Assembly: GCA_003020985.1 (NCBI GenBank)
Contig: PXRM01000020.1
Coordinates: 21,771-85,770, forward strand
Reading direction: 5' to 3'
Length of the DNA: 64,000 nt
Origin: Halobacteriales archaeon QS_4_70_19
GTDB lineage: Archaea; Halobacteriota; Halobacteria; Halobacteriales; Haloarculaceae
Made by a program: the position numbers and the translations under genes. This document shows positions 1-8,345 of the stretch, one piece after another (position 1 is the stretch's first letter; every line of letters begins with the position of its first letter). The notes beneath the pieces were generated by a model. That model had not been told where the DNA came from, made no database searches, and worked only from the letters and a program-made list of their open reading frames with translations.

Positions 1-16
1 CGTGACACGCCGGCGT

Positions 17-481
17 ATGCCGTACAGCTACGAGCCACACCACTTCGAGGACATGGCCGAGGGGAAGACGTTCGAGAGCGCCGGACGCACCGTCACGGAG
101 ACCGACTTCGTGATGCACTCGATGTTCACCGGCGACTGGACGGAGCTCCACACCAACGAGGAGTACTCCCAGGAGGGGACCTACGGCGAGCGCATCGCCC
201 AGGGGCCGATGACGTTCATCCTCGCCACCGGCTTCGTCCAGCGGTGCGGGTTCGTCGAGCGGACCGTCGAGGCGTTCATCGGGATGAACTACATGGACAT
301 CCCGAACCCGGTCTACATCGGCGACACCGTGAGTGCCACCTTCGAGTGCACGGAGAAACGCGAACTCAGTTCGCGTGACGACGTGGGGCTGGTCGTCATC
401 GACACGTCGATGACCAACCAGGACGGCGAGTCGGTGTTCGAGGGAGACATGAAGTTCCTCTTCGAGCGACGCGAGGCGTAG
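17..481 (+). CDS. MaoC-like hot-dog hydratase (possibly incomplete at 5' end)
   Basis: MaoC-type hot-dog fold protein of about 154 residues, likely a (R)-specific enoyl-CoA hydratase or related acyl-CoA dehydratase. The hydratase motif is visible as Asp and His five residues apart in GDWTELHTNEEY (near residues 40-50), followed by the glycine-rich AQGPMTFILATGF helix. It sits beside a phenylacetyl-CoA epoxidase cluster, so a role in downstream acyl-CoA processing is a reasonable inference. I chose the ATG at 17. A GTG lies at 2 in the same frame, and an upstream start outside the window cannot be excluded. No signal peptide or membrane segment is seen. Confidence 0.85.
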   Translation: MPYSYEPHHFEDMAEGKTFESAGRTVTETDFVMHSMFTGDWTELHTNEEYSQEGTYGERIAQGPMTFILATGFVQRCGFVERTVEAFIGMNYMDIPNPVYIGDTVSATFECTEKRELSSRDDVGLVVIDTSMTNQDGESVFEGDMKFLFERREA

Positions 482-670
482 CCGAACGCTGCCGTCGGCG
501 GCGAACCGGTCCGGCGAGACCGCGATGGTCGGGGCCGCCTGCTCAGCCTGGTCCCCGGGTTCGAGCGAGAACGTGCCGACCAGCGCAGTCAGCACGACCG
601 TTACGGCCATCGGCAGGATTACGCCGACGACCGGGGAGGCCCCCCGGTCATCACCACCCCCAGTGCGCAT
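482..670 (-). pseudogene. Truncated type IV pilin (class III signal peptide) remnant
   Basis: From an ATG at 670 on the minus strand the translation begins MRTGGGDDRGASPVVGVILP and continues with a hydrophobic stretch (MAVTVVLTALVGTF), then LEPGDQAEQAAP. This is the classic haloarchaeal archaeal-pilin N-terminus: a basic or acidic leader, a small residue before the cleavage site, then the S-P-V-x-G-V-I-L hydrophobic helix. After about 63 codons the frame runs antisense into the 3' end of the MaoC-like gene and stays open to the window edge, so there is no natural C-terminus. I read it as a pilin gene that lost its 3' part by recombination. Expression is possible but a working pilin is unlikely. 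Confidence 0.55.
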
Positions 671-742
671 GGGGTCGCGTTCCCCGCCCATCGAACTGAA
701 CGTATCGACGAACCGGCTCCGTCCCGCCGGGGGCCCGGAGGT

Positions 743-1384
743 TCAGTCGTCGGCGAACAGCTGCCTGAACAGCGAGTCCTGGCCCCGGCGGAGCCGTTCG
801 AGGAACGCGGACTTCGAGATATCGAGGTCGGCGGCCACCTCGGCCGCTGTCGCCCCCCGGGGGACGGTGAAGTAGCCGGCAGCCAGCGCCGCGCGCACGG
901 CCTCCTCCTGGGCGGGGGTGAGGTCCCACCGTTGCGCGACGGGGCGGTCACCCTCCTCCCCCAGGGTGGTCACGCGTTCGAGCGAGACGCCGACCCGGTC
1001 GCCCGCCGCCTCGAGTACGGCGTCGAGGACGTCGTAGCCGACGACGGCCCCGACGTGACGCTCGACCCCCTCGCGGTGGTGGACGGACTCGACCAGAAAG
1101 CCCACGTCCACGAGCTCGTGGACGACGCAGGGGTCCTTCGAGAGACAGCGGTAGTTCCACCGGTCGTCGACGTGCGAGCCGTGGAGGTAACGGACGCGGT
1201 CGTCGTCGTCGAGCCGGGTGCCGACCTCCTGGTCCGGCGTACTGGCGCGGAGGAGGGTGTAGCCGTCGGTCCGGACGAGCGGCGGCGCGGCGTCGACAGT
1301 CGCGTTCGCCGCCCGCGAGGCTGCCGCCAGCGGGCAGTCGTCGCCGGTCACGCGGAACTCGACGACGAGACACTCCGACCGCAT
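743..1384 (-). CDS. Bat-type HTH_10 transcriptional regulator
   Basis: Regulator of 213 residues with an N-terminal sensory region and a C-terminal bacterio-opsin-activator HTH (HTH_10). The C-terminus reads LTPAQEEAVRAALAAGYFTV, then PRGATAAEVAADLDISKSAFLERLRRGQ, the standard haloarchaeal signature. It is transcribed divergently from paaA, with 84 bases between the two start codons, so it is the obvious candidate regulator of the epoxidase cluster (inference). The ATG at 1384 is preferred over upstream in-frame starts, which would run antisense into paaA. A TATA-like TTTTAAG on the minus strand near 1410-1418 lies about 28 nt ahead of it, which fits a leaderless transcript. Confidence 0.85.
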   Translation of the reverse strand: MRSECLVVEFRVTGDDCPLAAASRAANATVDAAPPLVRTDGYTLLRASTPDQEVGTRLDDDDRVRYLHGSHVDDRWNYRCLSKDPCVVHELVDVGFLVESVHHREGVERHVGAVVGYDVLDAVLEAAGDRVGVSLERVTTLGEEGDRPVAQRWDLTPAQEEAVRAALAAGYFTVPRGATAAEVAADLDISKSAFLERLRRGQDSLFRQLFADD

Positions 1385-1405
1385 GCCACGGCGTAACGTG
1401 CCGTT

Positions 1406-1420
1406 CGGACTTAAAACCGC
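1406..1420 (-). promoter_or_regulatory. TATA-box promoter of the Bat-type regulator
   Basis: On the minus strand the run GGTTTTAAGTCC is AT-rich against a very GC-rich background and is centred about 28-30 nt before the ATG at 1384. That is the usual spacing for a haloarchaeal leaderless promoter. A second AT-rich stretch, GCATAAGTAT at 1451-1460, lies only about 10 nt before the paaA ATG, which is too close for that start, so the paaA promoter is less clear. Confidence 0.4.
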
Positions 1421-1468
1421 CCCATGGACGGGCAAACCGGTTCGGTTCTCGCATAAGTATCTGCCGGT

Positions 1469-2407
1469 ATGGACCTGTCCACGGTGAAAGAACGGGCGGG
1501 CCCCCGGCAGTTTGGGCCCACGGACGACATGCCCCGGGAGTACCGCGAGGCGGCGACCCGGATGATCCAGTTCCACGCCAACAGCGAGATCATGGGTGCG
1601 TACATCGAGCGCCCGTTCGTCCGGCAGGCCCCGAGCCTGGACCGCAAACTCGCCGTCAGCGCGCAGGTGCAGGACGAGATCGGGCACGGCCAGCTGCTGT
1701 ACCGGGCCGCCGAGAACCTCGGCATCAAGACCCGCGAGGAGATGCTGGACGAGCTCGCGGCGGGCGAGGGGAAGTTCCTCAACTGCTTTCACTACCCGCT
1801 GGGCAACTGGTACGAGCTGCCGATGATCATGTTCTTCGTCGACGGGGCGGCGATGCGACGGCAGGCCACGCTCAAGCGGACGAGCTGGGAGCCGTACGCC
1901 CACGCCATCGACAAGATCTGCTTCGAGGAGGGGTTCCACATCAAGCACGGCGAGGACATCCTACGGGAGCTGGCGACGGGTAGTCGCCGGGACCAGGAAC
2001 TGCTCCAGCGGGCGTTCGAGAAGTGGTGGCCCCGCATCCTCCAGTTCTTCGGGCCGACGGACGACCAGTCGACGCACGACGACTTCTCCCAGGAGGTAGG
2101 GCTGAAGACGATGAGCAACGACGACCTGCGGAACGCCTTCCTCAACGCCTACCTCCCGAAGGCGGAGAAGTACGGGCTCGAACCGCCCGAGTACCCCCGC
2201 GTCGAGTACCACGAGGACCGGGACCACTACGAGGTGTACGAGGAGGACCTCGACTGGGACGAGTTCTTCACCGTCGCGCGGAACGAGCTGCCGACCGGAC
2301 GCGGCCAGATCGACAAGCGCCGCCGCTCACAGGACGCCGTCGCGTGGGTGCGCGAGGCCATCGAAACCACCCCGGCGAGCGGGGACACGCCCGCGGCTGC
2401 CGACTGA
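1469..2407 (+). CDS. paaA: Ring-1,2-phenylacetyl-CoA epoxidase subunit PaaA
   Basis: Catalytic subunit (312 residues) of the multicomponent diiron epoxidase that converts phenylacetyl-CoA to its ring-1,2-epoxide in aerobic phenylacetate degradation. The ferritin-like four-helix fold carries the diiron ligands: Glu in ANSEIMGAYIERPF, E-x2-H in QDEIGHGQLLY, and the second pair around CFEEGFHIKHGEDI. The length is the family norm. It is the first gene of a tight cluster: paaB follows after 2 nt, paaB and paaC overlap by 1 nt, and paaC and paaD overlap by 4 nt, so the subunits should be co-translated. A reductase (PaaE) is not in the window. Confidence 0.95.
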   Translation: MDLSTVKERAGPRQFGPTDDMPREYREAATRMIQFHANSEIMGAYIERPFVRQAPSLDRKLAVSAQVQDEIGHGQLLYRAAENLGIKTREEMLDELAAGEGKFLNCFHYPLGNWYELPMIMFFVDGAAMRRQATLKRTSWEPYAHAIDKICFEEGFHIKHGEDILRELATGSRRDQELLQRAFEKWWPRILQFFGPTDDQSTHDDFSQEVGLKTMSNDDLRNAFLNAYLPKAEKYGLEPPEYPRVEYHEDRDHYEVYEEDLDWDEFFTVARNELPTGRGQIDKRRRSQDAVAWVREAIETTPASGDTPAAAD

Positions 2408-2409
2408 CC

Positions 2410-2751
2410 ATGATCTTCGAAGTGTTCCGCCAGGAGACCGAGTCGGACTACCACGAGCACGTCGGCAACGTTCACGCACCGGACGAGGAGATGGCCCGGC
2501 TGTTCGCGCAGGTGATGCACGCGCGGCGGAAGCCGGCCAACTCGCTGTGGGTCGTCCCGAAAGAGGAGATATCGGAGGTCGACGCCGACGACCCCGGCGT
2601 CGCGATGGGCGGCACCACCCAGAAGGCCTACCGCTGGGCCACCAACTACAGCACCGGGCGGATGGCCGAGGAGATCGAGGCGAGCGAGGCCGAGCAGGTC
2701 GAGGCCGAGGCCCGCCGCCGGTCGACGCGGTCCGAGGGGGGGGACGACTGA
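2410..2751 (+). CDS. paaB: Phenylacetyl-CoA epoxidase subunit PaaB
   Basis: Small structural subunit of 113 residues. It opens MIFEVFRQETESDYHEHVGN, has the usual HARRKPANSLWVVPKEEI core, and ends in a Glu/Arg-rich tail. In the known complex PaaB bridges PaaA/PaaC heterodimers and is essential for assembly although it has no catalytic residues. The start lies 2 nt after the paaA stop, and the TGA overlaps the paaC ATG (ATGA-type junction), typical of translational coupling. Confidence 0.93.
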   Translation: MIFEVFRQETESDYHEHVGNVHAPDEEMARLFAQVMHARRKPANSLWVVPKEEISEVDADDPGVAMGGTTQKAYRWATNYSTGRMAEEIEASEAEQVEAEARRRSTRSEGGDD

Positions 2752-3674
2752 TGGCCACGGAGGACACCGACACGGGGCCGTGGAGCGACCGCGGGTTCGC
2801 TCTCGGCGGGCCGGACGAACTGTCCGAGCGCGAGCAGGCGGCCGTGGAGGCGTGCCTGCGGGCCCTCGCGGACGACGAGTTCGTCCTCGCGGAGCGGTAC
2901 ACGGAGTGGCAGGTCCGCGGCCCGACGCTGGAGGGTGACCTGGCTGTGGCGAACATCGCGCAGGACGAACTCGGGCACGCCCGGCTCTGGTACGACCTGC
3001 TAGAGGACTTCGGCCACACGGAGCCGGAGCTCATCTGGGAGCGACCCCCCGAGGACTTCCGGCACGCCACGCTCGTCGAACGGCCGTTCGCCCGTGGCGA
3101 CTGGGCCGACGCCGTCGTTCGCGGGTTCCTCTACGACGAGTTCGAGCGCCTCCGCCTCGACGCGCTGGCGGACACGGAGTACCCCCGCATCGCTGATCGC
3201 GTGGGCAAGGTCCAGGGGGAGGAGCACTACCACCGTGAACACGCCCGCAACTGGCTCGAACGGCTGGCCGAGGGGCGCGGCGACCCCGATAACGGCCACC
3301 GGCGGGTGCAGGAGGCCATCGACCGGCTGTTCCCGCACGCGCTGACGCTGTTCGTGCCGACGGCCTACGAGCCCGACATCGTCGAGTTCGGGGTGCGACC
3401 GGCGCCGCTCTCGGAGCTCCGCCAGGCGTGGCTCGACGAGGTGGTGCCCGTGCTGGAGGATTTCGGCTTCCGGCTGCCGGTCGCGGCGGACGCACACCCC
3501 GAGGCGGTGGACACGCTCCTCCCGACCGCGCGTGGCCGCGACGGGGAGCACACGGACGCGTGGGCGGACCTCCACGACGAGTTCACCTTCACGTACCGGC
3601 AGCTGGACCGCAGCGAGGCGCCGCGGCTGATGGTCGACCCGGACGATGCCGACGAGGGAGGTGACCACCCGTGA
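2751..3674 (+). CDS. paaC: Phenylacetyl-CoA epoxidase subunit PaaC
   Basis: Structural ferritin-like subunit (307 residues) that partners with the catalytic PaaA. Family hallmarks include LADDEFVLAERYTEWQVRGP, the helix AQDELGHARLWYDLLEDFG and the later GEEHYHREHARNWLERL. It retains several Glu/His positions of the fold but in this family does not carry the working diiron site. The ATG overlaps the paaB stop by one base and the 3' end overlaps the GTG of paaD by four bases. Confidence 0.93.
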   Translation: MATEDTDTGPWSDRGFALGGPDELSEREQAAVEACLRALADDEFVLAERYTEWQVRGPTLEGDLAVANIAQDELGHARLWYDLLEDFGHTEPELIWERPPEDFRHATLVERPFARGDWADAVVRGFLYDEFERLRLDALADTEYPRIADRVGKVQGEEHYHREHARNWLERLAEGRGDPDNGHRRVQEAIDRLFPHALTLFVPTAYEPDIVEFGVRPAPLSELRQAWLDEVVPVLEDFGFRLPVAADAHPEAVDTLLPTARGRDGEHTDAWADLHDEFTFTYRQLDRSEAPRLMVDPDDADEGGDHP

Positions 3675-4141
3675 GCGACGCCGAACGACCGGAGGACGGC
3701 GAGCACCCGGACGGTGGCGACCTCCCGGACGAGACGTTCGAGGACGAGCCGCGCTACTGCGCCTACACCGACTACGAGTCCGGGAGCGGCCACCCGGAGC
3801 TCCCTCGGACCGGCGCAGGCGCGAGCGGCATCGAGGCGCGCGTCTGGGACGCGCTCCACGACATCGAGGACCCGGAGATGCCCGTCTCCATCGTCGACCT
3901 GGGGCTCGTCTACGGTGTCTACGTCGACAGCGCCTCGGGCGAGGCCCGCGTCGACATGACGCTGACGTACACCGGCTGCCCCGCCCGGGACTACCTGCTG
4001 AGCAGTGTCGAGCGGGCCGTCGAGGACGTCGACGGCGTGGAGGACGTCCTGGTGAACCTGCTGTGGTCGCCCGAGTGGAGCGTCGAGATGGTGACCGAGG
4101 CGGGCCGCGAGGCGCTCCGCGAGTTCGGGGTGTCCGTATGA
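3671..4141 (+). CDS. paaD: PaaD, MIP18/DUF59 domain (iron-sulfur or metal maturation factor)
   Basis: Protein of 156 residues with an acidic N-terminal extension (about 55 residues), then a DUF59/MIP18 domain: VWDALHDIEDPEMPVSIVDL, a DMTLTYTGCPARDYLLSSVE segment containing the conserved Cys, and VEDVLVNLLWSPEWSVEMVTE. PaaD is thought to help mature the epoxidase or its reductase. Bacterial PaaD normally continues into a C-terminal zinc ribbon. Here that part is encoded by the next gene, whose ATG overlaps this stop (ATGA). The GTG start at 3671 overlaps the paaC stop. Confidence 0.9.
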   Translation: MSDAERPEDGEHPDGGDLPDETFEDEPRYCAYTDYESGSGHPELPRTGAGASGIEARVWDALHDIEDPEMPVSIVDLGLVYGVYVDSASGEARVDMTLTYTGCPARDYLLSSVERAVEDVDGVEDVLVNLLWSPEWSVEMVTEAGREALREFGVSV

Positions 4142-4302
4142 GGCGGCTCGACCCGAGCGTCGACGTGGGCGACACCGACCCGGCGGTCTGCCCCTACTGC
4201 GGGTCCGACGACACCCGGCGCGACCACCCGAAGGGCCCCTCGCTCTGCCGGTCCATCCACTACTGCAACGCCTGCGAGGAGCCGTTCGAGGCGATGGCCT
4301 GA
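4138..4302 (+). CDS. Zinc-ribbon protein corresponding to the PaaD C-terminal domain
   Basis: A 54-residue protein with two CxxC knuckles: VCPYCGSDDTRRDHPKGPS, then LCRSIHYCNACEEPFEAMA. The spacing and the final C-N-x-C-x-E-P-F motif match the zinc ribbon that ends bacterial PaaD proteins, so the ancestral gene appears split into a DUF59 gene and a ribbon gene overlapping by 4 nt. The likely role is in epoxidase cofactor maturation together with the upstream DUF59 protein (inference from family and position). Confidence 0.85.
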   Translation: MRRLDPSVDVGDTDPAVCPYCGSDDTRRDHPKGPSLCRSIHYCNACEEPFEAMA

Positions 4303-4478
4303 TCCGAGATAGCGTGACCGGCTCTTCTCCGCGGCTGTGGGCTACTGTGTAGTTCCGACTACAAATAGGTAAAGGAAGCAATCCAGAAGATATCTCTAAC
4401 TTACCCGAGAAACGTGGCTAAAGCGACCGTTCGTGCCTCCTGAAGGCACTTTTCTGTTCGGTGTGGACCTGCGGGTAC

Positions 4479-5060
4479 ATGCCCTCCAGACGAACGGTAC
4501 TTGCGGTCCTGGTCGTCGTCGCGCTCGCCGGCTGTGTCGGCGGGCTGCCCGGTCCCGGGTCGCTCGCGTCGCCGGCCGGGTCGCCCGACGGAACATCGAC
4601 CGCGACCCCGACCGAGTGTACCGGGCCGAACCAGACGCCGGTGGACCCCATCCGCGAGGACGTAACGCCGAGCGCGTACCCGGACGGGCCCGAGACGTGG
4701 GACGAGTCCTCGGTCCGCGCGTACGTCGTCGGGTTCCAGGAGGCGTGGTCGCGGAACCAGCACCTCCGCCCGGAGACGAAACGCGTGACGGTGAGCGTCT
4801 GGGACGTCTCGGTCACGTCCACGGACGACGGCTACCGCGTCCGGCTCACCTCGCAGACGAACACGTGGTACGGTGGCCCGGCCGAGGGGAACCGGACGGC
4901 GACCACCGTCCACGGTGACGGGCCGCACCTCTCGGTGGGCTACTACCTGTCGGACGACCGACTCGTCCGGACCGAGGGCGGTCGGGAGACGCCGACCGTC
5001 GGGCCGATGGCTGGACCGTCCGCTGCTTCGAGTGACACCCGCACCCCGGGTGAAATCTAG
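4479..5060 (+). CDS. Predicted haloarchaeal lipoprotein of unknown function
   Basis: Secreted, probably lipid-anchored protein of 193 residues. The N-terminus MPSRRTVLAVLVVVALAGCV has a double arginine, a hydrophobic stretch and a lipobox (L-A-G-C), followed by the Gly/Pro/Thr-rich linker usual for haloarchaeal cell-surface lipoproteins. The mature part has no domain I recognise. The ATG at 4479 places the lipobox correctly; a GTG six codons upstream would add residues before the signal. No operon partner is evident. Confidence 0.7.
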   Translation: MPSRRTVLAVLVVVALAGCVGGLPGPGSLASPAGSPDGTSTATPTECTGPNQTPVDPIREDVTPSAYPDGPETWDESSVRAYVVGFQEAWSRNQHLRPETKRVTVSVWDVSVTSTDDGYRVRLTSQTNTWYGGPAEGNRTATTVHGDGPHLSVGYYLSDDRLVRTEGGRETPTVGPMAGPSAASSDTRTPGEI

Positions 5061-5129
5061 ACGGAGTCGGGCGAGAATCAGTATGGAGGTCGGAAAACTG
5101 GTTTGAGCGGGCTCACCGACGACTGTACC

Positions 5130-5576
5130 ATGACCATCCCCGACCCCACACGCGAGACGTCGACCGAGGTGTTGCCGGTGGACCCACCGGAGCTGGAGAC
5201 GGTGCTACGCGCGGTCTTCGGCCTCCGGGGGAGCGAGAGCAGCGCCTACCTGGGCCTGCTCCGGATCCCGGACAGCTCCGCGGCCGAGGTGGCCGCCGAA
5301 CTCGACCGCGACCGCTCGAACGTCAACCGCTCGCTGCGGACGCTCCGCGAGCGCGGGCTGGCCGAGCGCCGCCGGGTCCTGCTCGAGGACGGCGGCCACG
5401 TCTACCGCTACAGCCCGACGCCGCTCCCCGTGGTCCGCGAGCGGATGCACGCCGCGCTCGCGGAGTGGACCGAGACCGCCCACGACCGGGTTGATGAGTT
5501 CGGCGCCGACACGGAGCCGGTGGCGACCGCCGACTCGGACCACGGCGACGTGTACGCGAGCCGGGCGGAGGACTGA
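5130..5576 (+). CDS. Winged-helix transcriptional regulator (TrmB/MarR-like)
   Basis: A 148-residue protein with a central winged helix: AVFGLRGSESSAYLGLLRIP, then DSSAAEVAAELDRDRSNVNRSLRTLRERGLAERRRVL and a beta-wing ending GGHVYRYSPTPLP. This matches the DNA-binding domain of haloarchaeal TrmB/MarR-type regulators. The C-terminus (VRERMHAALAEWTETAHDRVDEF) is helical and could dimerise. No ligand domain is present. The target is unknown; it lies convergent to the esterase gene downstream. Confidence 0.75.
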   Translation: MTIPDPTRETSTEVLPVDPPELETVLRAVFGLRGSESSAYLGLLRIPDSSAAEVAAELDRDRSNVNRSLRTLRERGLAERRRVLLEDGGHVYRYSPTPLPVVRERMHAALAEWTETAHDRVDEFGADTEPVATADSDHGDVYASRAED

Positions 5577-5609
5577 GCGAGCGGAGCCGGCCCCCGCGCC
5601 GACCGGTTC

Positions 5610-6695
5610 TCACTGCGGGTTCCGTTCGAAGAACGACCAGATGCGCGGCGTCACGGGCTCCCCGAGCGGGTCCGTGTTCGGGCCGTCCGCGTCGCCGCCG
5701 GACCAGTTGTGGCCCAGCTCGTCCTCGGTGACGTAGGTCACGACCGGATCGCCGCTCTCGTCCTCGTACCGCTCGACGGTGTAGTGGTAGCCGCCGTCCG
5801 AGGTCCCGGTCGTCGTCGTGTCGGGCGTGGCGTCGACGCTGTCGTCGTCGGCCCCGTCGTCCGCGAGGTCGTTCGTCTGGAGCCACTGCCTCGCCGTCTG
5901 CTCGCCGTTCACTGGCCGGACGGTCGTGTCGACGTCGCCGTGGACGACGTACGCAGGGACGACGCGGTCGACACCGTTCGAGACCATCTCCTCGTACGCG
6001 CGCTCGCCGGCGACGTCGGGGTCGGGCCCACCCGTCTCCATCGCCGCGACGGCCTCCGTGGCGTCGTTCGCGGCGTCGTACTCCAGGCCGGAGTGGGAGG
6101 CCACGGCCGCGTAGAGGTCGGGGTAGGTGACGGCCTGGTTGACCGCCTGCGCGCCGCCGGCTGACATCCCGCAGACGTACACCCGGTCGCCGTCGACGGC
6201 CCAGCGGTCCATCGCGTCCCGTGTCATCGTCGCGATGAGGCGGGCCTCCTTCCCCCCGCGGTGCTGGTTGTGGTCGTCGAACCAGTTCCAGCACTCGCTC
6301 GAGTTCGCGTCACGGGTCTGGTCCGGGTAGATGGCGAGGAACGTCTCCTCGTCGGCCAGTTCGTTCATCTCCGTCCCGACGGCGAACCCCTCGGGGTCCT
6401 GGTCGCAGCCGTGGAGCATCGTCACGAGCGGGACGACGGTGCTCGCGTCGTAGCTCGGCGGCAGGTAGGCGTAGTAGACACGCTCGGTCGTGTTCCCGTT
6501 GACGGTGTGGTCGACCGTCCGGCGGGTCCAGGTCCCGTCGCCCAGGTCGGCGCCGCTGTCAGTGTCCGCGAGTGCGGTCCGTACCGGTGTCGCTCCCGTC
6601 GCAGCGAGGGCGGTGACCGTACCGGTCGCCCGGACGCCGCGGAGGAACCGGCGGCGGGTGGCAGCCCCGTGACTCGTCTCGTCTCGATCCGTCAT
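5610..6695 (-). CDS. Tat-exported PHB-depolymerase/feruloyl-esterase-like hydrolase
   Basis: Alpha/beta-hydrolase of 361 residues in the PHB depolymerase/LpqC esterase family. The N-terminus has a twin-arginine signal (TRRRFLRG) followed by a hydrophobic stretch. Family marks are PLVTMLHGCDQDPEGFA (oxyanion region), the nucleophile elbow VCGMSAGGAQAVN, the acid region VVPAYVVHGDVDTTVRPVN, and a late His in DELGHNWSGG. It is likely secreted and acts on ester polymers or aryl esters; the substrate cannot be told from sequence. An acidic mature protein suits a high-salt exterior. Confidence 0.85.
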   Translation of the reverse strand: MTDRDETSHGAATRRRFLRGVRATGTVTALAATGATPVRTALADTDSGADLGDGTWTRRTVDHTVNGNTTERVYYAYLPPSYDASTVVPLVTMLHGCDQDPEGFAVGTEMNELADEETFLAIYPDQTRDANSSECWNWFDDHNQHRGGKEARLIATMTRDAMDRWAVDGDRVYVCGMSAGGAQAVNQAVTYPDLYAAVASHSGLEYDAANDATEAVAAMETGGPDPDVAGERAYEEMVSNGVDRVVPAYVVHGDVDTTVRPVNGEQTARQWLQTNDLADDGADDDSVDATPDTTTTGTSDGGYHYTVERYEDESGDPVVTYVTEDELGHNWSGGDADGPNTDPLGEPVTPRIWSFFERNPQ

Positions 6696-6779
6696 CGTGG
6701 ATAGGGGGTGGACACAGCGGCATTTCGTTCTGGCGGCACGTGTCGGTCCGGACGGGACAGGAGCGGGTGCCGACCCGAT

Positions 6780-8345
6780 TCAGCAGAGTAGCAGGAAGAA
6801 CCAGTAGGGGAGCCGGATCAGTCCGTCCTCGACGGTGATCGGCCGGGCGGCGCTCTGCACGGCATCGCCGGTGAGGACCAGGCCGACCGGCGCGTCGTAG
6901 GCGTCGAGGAACTCGCGGACCGACGCCGTCGCGTCGGGACCGGAGGGGCGATACGCGAGCCCGACGGGGACGGGTATGCCGTCGACCTCGAAGACGAAGT
7001 CGACCTCGCCGGCGCGCCCGCGCCAGAAGCCGACCGAGGGCGCCGACGCGACGCCCTGCGCGGCGTTGACGCCGTACGAGAACCGCATCGTGTGGTCGAA
7101 GGCGGCCACGCGGGCGAGCGCCGCCTCGCGCTCGAAATCGTCCAGCACACCGCGTGCCGTGCCGTCGGTGAGCGCCGTGATGAGGCCCGTGTCTCGGAGG
7201 TAGAGCCGGACCGCCCGGGGGCGACTGTTGTCGTACTCGGTCGCCCCGGTCAGCAGGTACAGCTGCGCGAGCGCCGGGAGGTAGCTGTCCGTCAGTGTCC
7301 GACGATCGACCGCGAACAGGTCCGCGAGGCGCTGGTAGCGGATGGGCTCGGCAGCACGGTTCCGGGCGGCGAGTGCGCAGAGCCGTTCCAGATCGGCGAT
7401 GGTCTGGACGGACTCGAGGTCGGGGACGTCCTGGTAGAGCGCGTCGCGGACGTTCTCCCGGAGCTGGGTGTAGGTGCCCGCGTCGAGTTCCCCGGCCGAC
7501 TCGACCGGCCCGTCGAGCCCGTAGCTGACGATGCCGCCCATCGCGAGGTAGTGGACCACCTGTGACTGGATGCGCCCCTCGACGGCGGAGACGCGGTCGT
7601 ACTGCTGCCGGAAGGTCTCCACCAGTCCGGCTACGTCACCGGTTTCGAGGGCGTGGGGGAGGCTGCCGTTACCTTCCCGCACCGGGGTCGGACTGACGCG
7701 GGTGTCGCCCTCCTCGAGGTCCGGGTAGAGGGTGAAGCAGTAGTCCCGGAACTTCTCCGGGAGGATCGGTTGGGTGTCGTACGCCTCCGTCGGGTAGTCG
7801 ATGCGGTCGAGTTCGCGCTCGACCTGGACGCCGGCGGTCGCGGTCACGACGACGTGGCGCTCGGGCGCGTCCTCGAGTATGTCGCTGACGGGCGTTCCCC
7901 AGCCCTCGATGGACGGTTTACTCGGGTGTTCCACGAGGTGCACGTCGTCGAGGAGGACGAAGTGCGGCGTCGGGTCCGGGACGCGACCGAGGATTCGACC
8001 CTCGTAGTAGCGGATGGCCTGCCGGAGCCCGACCTCGGAGTCGAGCTGGTACAGCGGGTCGGCGCCGAACGGCACGTAGCAGAACTGCTCCGGCGCAGCT
8101 CCCCGCTCGATGCGGTGGATGATGAACTGCTGGAGCAGGGTGGTCTTGCCGACGCCGCGCCGTCCCACGAGCCCGAGTACTCGCTGGTCCTCGAACTGGC
8201 TCCCGTCCCGTTCCGGACGGACGAGGTGGTAGAAGTCACTCTTCGTACGGGCCGGCAGATTCGGCATCTCACCACCGGGTTCCCACCACGGGTTGTGCTC
8301 GCCGAGCGCCCGGAGAAGCGCGTCCTCGGCGGCGTCAAACGTCAT
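6780..8345 (-). CDS. AAA ATPase with DUF4143-like C-terminal domain
   Basis: Protein of 521 residues. The N-terminal P-loop domain has a Walker A (GLVGRRGVGKTTLLQQF, about residues 57-73) and a Walker B (PHFVLLDDVHLVEH, about 135-148). The middle has a winged-helix region (RYQRLADLFAVDRRTLTDSYL). The C-terminus matches the DUF4143 nuclease-like fold: FWRGRAGEVDFVFEVDG. Where DUF4143 proteins normally show an E-x-K strand, this reads VPVGLAYR, so the nuclease catalytic residues look lost. The role is unknown; such ATPases are frequent in archaeal accessory regions. It lies just left of the CRISPR island. Confidence 0.75.
   Translation of the reverse strand: MTFDAAEDALLRALGEHNPWWEPGGEMPNLPARTKSDFYHLVRPERDGSQFEDQRVLGLVGRRGVGKTTLLQQFIIHRIERGAAPEQFCYVPFGADPLYQLDSEVGLRQAIRYYEGRILGRVPDPTPHFVLLDDVHLVEHPSKPSIEGWGTPVSDILEDAPERHVVVTATAGVQVERELDRIDYPTEAYDTQPILPEKFRDYCFTLYPDLEEGDTRVSPTPVREGNGSLPHALETGDVAGLVETFRQQYDRVSAVEGRIQSQVVHYLAMGGIVSYGLDGPVESAGELDAGTYTQLRENVRDALYQDVPDLESVQTIADLERLCALAARNRAAEPIRYQRLADLFAVDRRTLTDSYLPALAQLYLLTGATEYDNSRPRAVRLYLRDTGLITALTDGTARGVLDDFEREAALARVAAFDHTMRFSYGVNAAQGVASAPSVGFWRGRAGEVDFVFEVDGIPVPVGLAYRPSGPDATASVREFLDAYDAPVGLVLTGDAVQSAARPITVEDGLIRLPYWFFLLLC

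Noticed and set aside
743-1948. A 401-residue minus-strand frame covering paaA antisense and the Bat regulator
   Set aside because: The first half is antisense to paaA. The regulator's real N-terminus starts at 1384 behind its own TATA box.
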